Assembly: GCA_046566065.1 (NCBI GenBank)
Contig: JBKHXK010000051.1
Location: 1-11,660, forward strand
Source: MB1-2 sp046566065
GTDB taxonomy: Bacteria > Actinomycetota > CADDZG01 > WHSQ01
Length of the DNA: 11,660 nucleotides
Direction of reading: 5' to 3'
Position numbers and translations under genes: made by a program. Below are positions 6,016 through 11,660 of this stretch, piece after piece; within the stretch, counting starts at the first letter, position 1; the number at the start of each line of letters is the position of its first letter. Under the pieces are notes generated by a model that saw nothing but the letters and a program-made list of their open reading frames with translations, did no database searches and had not been told where the DNA came from.

Positions 6016-7545
6016 ATGACCGTACTGATCGGTGAGCCCCTCGACCTGAACGACGTGCTCGACGTCGCATACGACCGCCGTCCCGTTGCGGCCACGGATG
6101 ACCTCGATCGGGCCATGCAACCCGCGCGCCGCGTGATCGAGGACGTGGTGGCTTCGGAGCGAACCGTCTACGGCGTCACCACCGGATTCGGCTACCTCGC
6201 CAACGTGCGGATCTCTTCGGAGGAGGCGACCGATCTCCAGAGAGACATCGTGCTGTCTCACGCCACCGCCGTCGGAACCCCGCTATCGGAAGAAGTGGTG
6301 CGAGCGATGTTGCTGCTGAAGGCGAGGACGTTCGCCTTCGGAGCCTCCGGCGTCCGCCCCGACCTCGTTCATCAGCTGATCGCGATGCTGAACGAGCGCA
6401 TCCACCCGGTCGTTCCCTCGCAGGGTTCCCTCGGCGCATCGGGCGATCTCGCCCCTCTCGCCCATCTCGCACTTCCTTTGATCGGACGCGGTGAAGCCGT
6501 CGTCGACGGTGAGACGATGCCCGGCGCAGAGGCGCTAAGCAGCAAGGGCCTGGAGCCGCTCGAGCTCTCCTACAAGGAGGGGCTCTCACTGGTCAACGGC
6601 ACCGAAGGGATGCTGGCTCTCGGGATACTCGTCCTGGACCGGATTGAACGGGTCGCGCGCGCAGCCGACGTAGCCGGCGCGATGACCGTCGAAGCGTGCC
6701 TCGGCACCGATCAGGCCTTCGCGGAGGACCTGGTCGGCTTGCGCAAGCAACCTGCTCCCCTTGTCGTAGCCGCGAACCTGCGCAACCTCCTGGCCGGCAG
6801 TGAGATCGTGGCGTCGCACCGACACTCGGATCACCTCGTCCAGGACGCCTACTCCCTGCGCTGCATCCCCCAGGTGCACGGTGCCTACCGGGACGCGATG
6901 TCCTACGTGCGCACGACCCTGGAGGCCGAGCTCGCATCGGCGATCGACAACCCGAGCGTGCTCGCCCAAGATGGCACCGTCGGTTCGAGCGGGAACTTCC
7001 ACGGAGAGGCTCTCGCACTCGCGCTCGATCACCTCGCGCTTCTATCTACGGGCTTCGCCACGATCTCCGAACGACGCGTCGCGCGCTTGGTCGATCCCGA
7101 GCTCAACAACGGCCTGCCCGCCTTCCTCACCCGGGACCCCGGCCGACGGTCCGGTTTCATGCTGACGCAGTACACGGCCGCGTCGCTGGTATCGGAGAAC
7201 CGCAGCCTGTGCTTCCCCGCGTCGGCGGATTCGATCTCTACGTCGGCGGGTCAGGAGGACCACGTGAGCATGGGCATGACCTCGGCGCGCAAGGCGGAAC
7301 AGATCGCAACCAACACGGAGCGCGTGATCGCGATCGAGATGCTGGCTGCAGCCCAGGGTCTTGCATTGCGAGCCCCCCTGGAAGCCGCGTCGGGAACCGG
7401 AGCTGCCCTCGCGGCGATCCGAGAGGTGTCTCCGATGCTCGAGGAGGACAGGCCGCTCGCTCCCGACATCGAACGGGTGCGCGGTCTGATCGTGGGCGGG
7501 TCGCTGGAAGCCGCCGTAGCAGGCGCGAGCCAACCGCTGCTCTAG
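6016..7545 (+). CDS. hutH: Histidine ammonia-lyase (histidase)
   Basis: Histidase removes ammonia from L-histidine to give trans-urocanate, the first step of histidine use, as a cytoplasmic homotetramer. The 509-residue product matches the family's usual length of about 510. The MIO cofactor, formed from an Ala-Ser-Gly tripeptide, is present in GSLGASGDLAPLAH (Ala141-Ser142-Gly143). Other family signatures are VYGVTTGFG (51-59, with the conserved active-site Tyr52), LVNGTEGM, QDAYSLRCIPQVHGA, DNPSV, SSGNFHGE and the QEDHVSMG segment. The start is the ATG at 6016; the frame is open upstream but that part lies inside the kinase gene. It follows the kinase on the same strand with a 37-base gap that contains a possible leaderless -10 box, so it may be transcribed both on its own and from upstream. 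HutU in this window would take the product onward. Confidence 0.97.
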   Translation: MTVLIGEPLDLNDVLDVAYDRRPVAATDDLDRAMQPARRVIEDVVASERTVYGVTTGFGYLANVRISSEEATDLQRDIVLSHATAVGTPLSEEVVRAMLLLKARTFAFGASGVRPDLVHQLIAMLNERIHPVVPSQGSLGASGDLAPLAHLALPLIGRGEAVVDGETMPGAEALSSKGLEPLELSYKEGLSLVNGTEGMLALGILVLDRIERVARAADVAGAMTVEACLGTDQAFAEDLVGLRKQPAPLVVAANLRNLLAGSEIVASHRHSDHLVQDAYSLRCIPQVHGAYRDAMSYVRTTLEAELASAIDNPSVLAQDGTVGSSGNFHGEALALALDHLALLSTGFATISERRVARLVDPELNNGLPAFLTRDPGRRSGFMLTQYTAASLVSENRSLCFPASADSISTSAGQEDHVSMGMTSARKAEQIATNTERVIAIEMLAAAQGLALRAPLEAASGTGAALAAIREVSPMLEEDRPLAPDIERVRGLIVGGSLEAAVAGASQPLL

Positions 7546-7697
7546 CCGGGCCCAGCAGCTGCCCCCATGCGTAGGAATACACGTAGCTGCATGCATCGCT
7601 GCCTTCAAGCGCATCGCCAAACGGGAGACGCTGGCCAGGTCGGATGGCGTAGATGGTCGCGGGGAACCATCACTCGAGACTCGCGGGAGGGATGGGC
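7546..7697. other. Intergenic region before the FN3-domain protein gene, with small inverted repeat
   Basis: The 152-base stretch holds no credible ORF. GATGGT (7652-7657) and ACCATC (7666-7671) form a perfect 6-base inverted repeat with an 8-base loop, ending 26 bases before the ATG at 7698, and could be a small leader hairpin or operator. GGGAGG (7685-7690) is the ribosome binding site for that ATG. GGGC...GCCC just after the hutH stop (about 7548-7565) is only a weak stem without a T-run, so I do not call a terminator. Confidence 0.35.
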
Positions 7698-8432
7698 ATG
7701 GTGAGGAAGCTTCTAGTGATCACGGTGATCGGATCTTTGATGGTCCCCGTCGCCGCTGCAGGTGCGGTAAGGGAACGGTCGGAGAGAAAGACCACGATGT
7801 GCGTGCCTCTCCCCGTGGCGACGAGTGCGAAGGACATCCACGTCGGCAGCCAGCACTACCACGTCCCCGGCCGAACCGAGTTGAAGGTCTGCGTGAAGGT
7901 GGATGCGGACGTCCAGGGGACACCCACCGTGACTCCCTATTCCAACTGCGGGAACGTCTGCTTCGCGGTGCGGGTCTCGGATGTCCGGGCCTACTCCGAC
8001 GTCGGCGTGGAGCTCTCATGGAAGGAAGACGGCGAGCCGAAGAGCGTGCCGGTCGATCCGCCTCCCGTGGACCTCACGCGAGACGTCGACGAGGTCTGCA
8101 TCAGCAATCACGATGCTGGCACGCCCGACCCCTGCGTGATCACGATCCTCAGCCCGAGCGACCTGCAGGCTCAGGGCGGGCAGAGGCAGGTGGCGTTGAC
8201 GTGGAGCGCGGCCAAGGAGAGCTACGAGCGGCAGCTCGACCTGAGCTACGAGATCTGGCGCAACACCGACGAGGAGCTCGAAGGCTTCGAGCAGATCGCC
8301 ACCAGCACCACGACGCGTTTCGTCGACATGGGGTTGGCCCGCAGAACGACCTACTGGTACTTCGTCGTGGCCGTGGACGAAGAGGGCCGCCGCAGCGCGG
8401 GCTCGAACCTGGCTGCCGCGACGACGAACTGA
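7698..8432 (+). CDS. Secreted protein with C-terminal fibronectin type III domain
   Basis: The product of 244 residues starts with a Sec signal peptide (MVRKLLVITVIGSLMVPVAAAGA, likely cut near residue 22 or 23) and has no further membrane segment, so it is predicted to be exported. The N-terminal half (about 30-147) holds six cysteines (35, 65, 84, 88, 134, 146), enough for three disulfides, and is not a domain I recognise. The C-terminal part (about 148-242) looks like an FN3 fold: VALTWSAA, YEIWRNTDEE, TTYWYFVVAVDEEGRRS, ending at the C-terminus. FN3 domains usually act as spacers or binding modules in extracellular proteins. The ATG at 7698 was chosen because GGGAGG lies seven bases upstream and the signal peptide starts there; GTG or ATG codons further up lack this spacing. 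It converges on the Crp-like gene with only 11 bases between the stops. Function is unknown. Confidence 0.8.
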   Translation: MVRKLLVITVIGSLMVPVAAAGAVRERSERKTTMCVPLPVATSAKDIHVGSQHYHVPGRTELKVCVKVDADVQGTPTVTPYSNCGNVCFAVRVSDVRAYSDVGVELSWKEDGEPKSVPVDPPPVDLTRDVDEVCISNHDAGTPDPCVITILSPSDLQAQGGQRQVALTWSAAKESYERQLDLSYEIWRNTDEELEGFEQIATSTTTRFVDMGLARRTTYWYFVVAVDEEGRRSAGSNLAAATTN

Positions 8433-8443
8433 GGGAGGTGGCG

Positions 8444-9115
8444 CTACCGGATGCGCTGGCGGAGACCGTCCAGGTCCCTGACGGTCACGCCGCGCCGGTG
8501 CGTCTCGATCAGATCCTTGTGGCGAAGGCTCTGCAGAGCCTTCGCCACAGCTTCTCTGGAGCACCCCGTCCAGCCCGCCAGCTCCTCCTGGGTCAGGGGA
8601 AGTCCGATGCGGATCCCGTCCAAGGTGTCGTGGCCGAAGGTCTCTGCAAGCTCCACCAGCCGGCTCGCCACGCGGCCCACGGAGTCGTAGGCGGCGAACT
8701 CCACCCTCTTGCGATCGGCGTCGCGCAGCTTGCGACTCAGGCTCTTGAAGAGACACAGACCGACCTCCGGCTGCTCTCTCAGGACCGTGCGGAACTCGTC
8801 GACGGTCATGATCAAGGCGTCGACATCCTCGAGAGCGGTCACAGTGGCGGAGAACGGCTCCCCGTCCAGCGCCGCCAGCTCTCCGAGGAGATCGCCCGGC
8901 CCCCGCACCGCCAGGAGAACCTCTTGGCCCTCGGCTGTGAAGTAGGAGACCTTCGCCAACCCCGCCACGATCACGACCATGCGATCCGACCGATCGCCTT
9001 CGTTCATAAGAGTGGTGCCACGGGGGTAGCGCCTGCGGTTCCCCGGAAGGTGACTGCCGTCGCCGGCCGTCTGGAGGACGGCTATGAAGTCCTCGTCCTG
9101 CAGCGAGGCCGTCAC
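8444..9115 (-). CDS. Crp/Fnr-family transcriptional regulator
   Basis: The 223-residue product has the two-domain plan of the Crp/Fnr family. An N-terminal cyclic-nucleotide-binding-type beta barrel (about 20-115; PRGTTLMNEGDRSDRMVVIVAG and GPGDLLGELAALDG) is followed by a long dimerisation helix (about 116-150). A winged helix-turn-helix follows (LTQEELAGWTGCSREAVAKALQSL, about 174-197, then a wing and RGVTVRDLDGLR). The recognition helix keeps the SRE residues used by Crp to read GTGA-type half-sites. The phosphate-binding cassette reads GELAALDGEPFSATV: the Glu and Ser are there, but the usual Arg is replaced by Phe88, so cAMP binding is doubtful. There is no Fnr-type cysteine cluster. Its GTG start overlaps the protease stop as GTGA, indicating translational coupling with that gene. 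It may regulate its own operon, but this is not shown. Confidence 0.9.
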   Translation of the reverse strand: MTASLQDEDFIAVLQTAGDGSHLPGNRRRYPRGTTLMNEGDRSDRMVVIVAGLAKVSYFTAEGQEVLLAVRGPGDLLGELAALDGEPFSATVTALEDVDALIMTVDEFRTVLREQPEVGLCLFKSLSRKLRDADRKRVEFAAYDSVGRVASRLVELAETFGHDTLDGIRIGLPLTQEELAGWTGCSREAVAKALQSLRHKDLIETHRRGVTVRDLDGLRQRIR

Positions 9116-11544
9116 GTCCGGCAGCTCTTCAACCGGTCTCCACTCGAACCGTGACAGGTATCCATGCCGGGGCCGCCATCCAGCGAGTCGGAGCCCGGCC
9201 CACCGACCAAGAGGTCCGCCCCTAGGTCGCCCTCCAACCGATCGCGACCTGCGCCGCCGTAAAGGCGATCGTCGCCGTCCCCGCCCTGCACCCGGTCATC
9301 ACCCCCGTTGACCAATACCTCGTCGTCGCCCGCAGCGGCGGCCACCATGTCGTTGCCACCGAATGCGCAGATGACATCCGCCGCGTCGGTCCCGACGAGG
9401 ACATCATCGCCGAGGGTGCCGAAGATGTCACATCTCTTCGGGCCATGGTGCCGGATCGCTTCGTCAACGCAATCCCCACCATCCACACATGAAGAGGCCC
9501 ACGCCATCACGTGCTGGTCCCCGGGCTCTTCCGAGATCAGCGTTGCCGTCGCCAGGCCCGCTTCGTCGGTGTGGGTCGCCGCGTCCACGATCCGCCCCAC
9601 ACCGGTGCTCGCCCATTCCACGCGAGCGGCTGCAACGGGATCGCCCTCCACATCCGACACCGACACGGTGAGCTCGGAGCCGATGCCGACCCCCTCCTTA
9701 ACCTCTCGTGGGGAAAGCACCACGGAGTATGGCCGCACAGGGGCGGGAGCTGTCGGGGCCGGTTCGGGATCGGGGTCCTGGCTCGGTTGCGGTTCGGGAT
9801 CGGGGTCCTGGCTCGGTTCGGGATCGGGGTCGGGATCGGCAGGAGCCTCCCACCTCAGCACGGCCGCCAGCGCGTTGACGAGCCCGTGGCCGGAGACGGG
9901 ATCCGGGCCCGGGGTGTAGAGATCGGTGGCTTCCTGCAGGAGAGCCTCGGTCACCTTGGCCCCGTTCTCCTCCGACCGAACACCCCCCAGACGGTCGTAG
10001 ACCAACGCAGCCACTCCGGCCACGTGCGGTGACGCCATCGAGGTCCCGTCCTTCTCGGCGTAGCCGCGCTCATAGCCGCAGTTGGGGTCGCCGCCCAGGT
10101 GGATGGTCGACACGATCCCGTGGCGCACAGTGTTGGAACAGGCGCGGTTGGCACCACCGGGGGCAACGATCCCAGCACGGATATCGGGCTCCTCGCTGTC
10201 GGAGGAGCTATTCGGCAGATAGCTGTAATAGGTGACTCGGTTATCGCGATCCGTCGCTCCGACGCACAGCACGTACTTGGATAGCGCTGGGTAGCCACAT
10301 ACGGGGGACGGTGCGGCCGCTCCGAACGGATCGAAGTTCCCGGCCGCCGCTACGACCACCACACCGGCGTCGCGAGCCTCTTTCAGAGCCCTTTCCGTTT
10401 CGGTGTGGATATCCGAGAGATAGCCCTCCGGTGGGTTGAGCCCCAGGGAGATGTTGATCACGTGCGCTCCGTTCCGGACGGCGAAGTCGATCGCTTCCGC
10501 GAACGCCTGGTCGGTCTCACCCGGAAGGTCCCCCGACGACTGGATCGCGTCCACCGCATCTATAGGCATGACCGCCGCATCGGGTGCGACACCGACCACG
10601 CCTCGATCATCGCCGCACGCGGCCGCGATCCCCGCTACGTGCGTGCCGTGCCCGTCTCCATCCTGAGGCGGGCCCTCTTTGCCGATCGCCGCCCCCTCCA
10701 GCACAGTCAGCTTCCCCGGGCACCCGAAGTCCGGGTGTCGGAGGTCGACGCCGGTGTCGATCACAGCGATGGTGATCCCGAAGCCGGTTGCGCCCGCCTG
10801 CTTCCAAGCCTGGGGAGCCATGATGTTTTGAAGCCCCCACTGGTAGGGGAAGTAGCGGTCCTGTTGCTCGGGGCCGTACAAGCCTCGTCGAGGAGGTTCC
10901 GGCACAGAGGGTGGCTCCTCGGTGGCAGCGGATGGCACCGATACAGAGCCTGCATAGGAGCCGGCAAGCACAGCCGCATAGATGACACGAACGCTATAGA
11001 CACCCGGGTCAAGATCGCTCAGCGAGAGGCTCCTAGAGGCTTTGGTGGGAACGAGGGGCGCGTCTGAGGCGATCTGGCAGACCGGACCCGCACTGTGCGG
11101 CGTACAACGTGGATAGTTCGCGACCGAGGTATCAACGCGGCCTCTGTACAGGAAAAGATCGAAGACATCAGAGGGATCCTCTGTCGTGACGCGGATCTCG
11201 AGATCAGACGGTGCCCTCACGTCCACGAAGAAATGGTCGAAGTTGGAGGAGGAATGGTCCAACTCATCGGTCGTCCCGCAGGGTCCCGTCCATCGAAAGT
11301 CGCTCCCTGAAGTCAAGGGCACTGCGCCCGATCCAGGGTCCTTGTGCTCGTCCGGTGTCGAATCGTGGGGGCCGATCGCTCCCATGGGCTCGGGCCCTTC
11401 ACATACGACGGGAGATGTCTGCGACGCCGCTGGCCCTATGAGAACCGCCGGGAACCAGACGAGGGTCGCGGCGAGAACAGCGACCCCACGTCGCCAGCGG
11501 CGGAGGCCATGAACGCAAGGGGCCGTTATCCGGTTCACCCTCAT
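9112..11544 (-). CDS. Secreted subtilisin-like (S8) serine protease with pre-peptidase, Ig-like and RTX repeat domains
   Basis: The 810-residue product begins at the ATG at 11544 with a long signal sequence (arginine-rich n-region, then GVAVLAATLVWFPAVLIG, cleavage near residue 42). Next comes a beta-rich region resembling a bacterial pre-peptidase (PPC) domain (about 75-205). The peptidase S8 domain (about 225-566) has a full catalytic set: Asp263 in VIDTGVD, His299 in GHGTHVAGIA, oxyanion Asn403 in AAAGN and Ser502 in GTSMASPHVAG. A Pro/Asp/Glu repeat linker (568-601), an Ig/invasin-like domain (604-695) and RTX calcium-binding repeats (708-800; GGDD, GGDGDD, GGAGRD, GGPGSD) follow. Many cysteines fit an extracellular, disulfide-bonded protein. 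It probably digests extracellular protein in a calcium-dependent way. GGAAGAGGG directly abuts the ATG; a GTG six bases in (11538) is an alternative start with better spacing. The gene ends in a 4-base overlap with the Crp-like gene. Confidence 0.93.
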   Translation of the reverse strand: MRVNRITAPCVHGLRRWRRGVAVLAATLVWFPAVLIGPAASQTSPVVCEGPEPMGAIGPHDSTPDEHKDPGSGAVPLTSGSDFRWTGPCGTTDELDHSSSNFDHFFVDVRAPSDLEIRVTTEDPSDVFDLFLYRGRVDTSVANYPRCTPHSAGPVCQIASDAPLVPTKASRSLSLSDLDPGVYSVRVIYAAVLAGSYAGSVSVPSAATEEPPSVPEPPRRGLYGPEQQDRYFPYQWGLQNIMAPQAWKQAGATGFGITIAVIDTGVDLRHPDFGCPGKLTVLEGAAIGKEGPPQDGDGHGTHVAGIAAACGDDRGVVGVAPDAAVMPIDAVDAIQSSGDLPGETDQAFAEAIDFAVRNGAHVINISLGLNPPEGYLSDIHTETERALKEARDAGVVVVAAAGNFDPFGAAAPSPVCGYPALSKYVLCVGATDRDNRVTYYSYLPNSSSDSEEPDIRAGIVAPGGANRACSNTVRHGIVSTIHLGGDPNCGYERGYAEKDGTSMASPHVAGVAALVYDRLGGVRSEENGAKVTEALLQEATDLYTPGPDPVSGHGLVNALAAVLRWEAPADPDPDPEPSQDPDPEPQPSQDPDPEPAPTAPAPVRPYSVVLSPREVKEGVGIGSELTVSVSDVEGDPVAAARVEWASTGVGRIVDAATHTDEAGLATATLISEEPGDQHVMAWASSCVDGGDCVDEAIRHHGPKRCDIFGTLGDDVLVGTDAADVICAFGGNDMVAAAAGDDEVLVNGGDDRVQGGDGDDRLYGGAGRDRLEGDLGADLLVGGPGSDSLDGGPGMDTCHGSSGDRLKSCRT
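9154..9423 (-). repeat. RTX (hemolysin-type) calcium-binding repeats in the protease C-terminus
   Basis: About seven imperfect GGxGxDxx-type nonapeptides follow one another (for example GGNDMV, GGDDRVQ, GGDGDDRLY, GGAGRDRLE, GGPGSDSLD). In this family such repeats wind into a calcium-binding beta roll that folds after export. Some copies lack the standard glycines, notably the VAAAAGDDEV stretch, so calcium sites there may be weaker. Confidence 0.85.
9761..9839 (-). repeat. Tandem repeat encoding the Pro/Asp/Glu linker of the protease
   Basis: GGTTCGGGATCGGGGTC (plus-strand sense) occurs three times in near-identical form, at about 9761, 9791 and 9815. The units are 30 and 24 bases long and the last is incomplete. 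They encode DPDPEPSQ-type residues joining the catalytic domain to the Ig-like domain. The near-perfect DNA identity suggests recent slippage or recombination, so length may vary between strains. Confidence 0.85.
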
Positions 11545-11660
11545 CCCTCTTCCCGCGATCGGAGCTCGTCCCGCTGAACTCCTGATTCGCCGGGCTCCGC
11601 GCAGGCCCCTGCCCACCCCGGATCGAATCCTGGTCCTGATTGTAGTGGTTAGACCTAGAA
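11545..11660. promoter_or_regulatory. Upstream region of the protease-regulator operon with candidate operator and -10
   Basis: An imperfect palindrome at 11617-11633 (CCCGGAT, CGA, ATCCTGG; six of seven positions symmetrical) lies 73 bases or more upstream of the protease start. On the minus strand, TACAAT (11644-11639, one mismatch from TATAAT) could be a -10, but its -35 would fall at or beyond the window edge. A short perfect hairpin GCAGG-CC-CCTGC spans 11601-11612 in the possible leader. All are seen as sequence; the regulatory roles are guesses. Confidence 0.25.

Noticed and set aside
4256..6019. A long plus-strand open frame of 587 codons.
   Set aside because: It runs antisense to the hutF-like gene and then out of frame through the kinase gene. 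Its product is arginine/glycine-rich low-complexity protein, as expected for a shadow frame in GC-rich DNA.
7546..7570. Possible terminator after hutH (GGGC...GCCC).
   Set aside because: The stem is only four pairs with a bulge and there is no T-run.
7799..9154. A 451-codon plus-strand frame covering the FN3 gene and the Crp-like gene.
   Set aside because: It is an alternative frame over two genes that have clear domains on their own frames; its product resembles nothing.
11601..11660. tRNA-like pieces at the right edge: GGATCGAATCC resembling a T-arm and GTAGTGGTTAG resembling a D-arm.
   Set aside because: The T-loop lacks the standard TTC at the right place, the stem has a mismatch, and no acceptor stem or anticodon arm can be built on either strand. 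A tRNA starting near 11632 would run off the window and cannot be judged.
1..11660. A search by eye for CRISPR arrays, insertion-sequence ends, integrases, toxin-antitoxin pairs or defence islands.
   Set aside because: No regularly spaced direct repeats, transposase motifs, terminal inverted repeats or paired small toxin genes were seen. The HNH protein alone is not evidence for a defence system.

Overview
The window looks like a scaffolded draft or metagenome contig from a high-GC actinobacterium. The evidence is GC-rich DNA with G/C-rich third codon positions, a DUF222/13E12-type HNH protein (a family concentrated in Actinobacteria), -10-like hexamers directly in front of start codons as in leaderless actinobacterial genes, and secreted proteins with Sec-type signals. 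Two runs of N (209-218 and 3708-3806) are assembly gaps, and both interrupt genes.

Left edge (1-888): the C-terminal part of a DUF222-like HNH endonuclease, cut by the window edge and broken by the 10-N gap. The middle (1023-7545) is a histidine-degradation region with three recognisable hut genes in mixed orientation: hutU (urocanase, +), a hutF-like formiminoglutamate deiminase/amidohydrolase (-), and hutH (histidine ammonia-lyase, +). A small secreted protein of unknown function lies downstream of hutF on the minus strand and abuts hutU stop to stop. A membrane histidine kinase with no response regulator beside it starts divergently from hutF and runs into hutH. HutH makes urocanate, HutU makes imidazolone propionate, and HutF would deiminate formiminoglutamate. 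The HutI step between them is not encoded here.

Right part (7698-11544): a secreted protein with a six-cysteine N-terminal half and a C-terminal fibronectin type III domain (+) converges on a two-gene minus-strand unit. That unit is a large modular secreted subtilisin-like protease (predicted pre-peptidase domain, S8 catalytic domain, Pro/Asp/Glu linker, Ig-like domain, RTX calcium-binding repeats), followed with a 4-base GTGA overlap by a Crp/Fnr-family regulator. The coupling suggests co-expression of a secreted protease with a transcription factor.

I found no CRISPR array, insertion sequence, rRNA or convincing tRNA, and no gene-free stretch over 300 bases. I also see no clear-cut new defence or mobile system. 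The most unusual items are the coupling of an RTX-tailed subtilase to a Crp-like regulator that lacks the usual cAMP-contacting arginine, the scattered hut locus with an embedded orphan kinase, and an atypical residue in the HutF-like enzyme.
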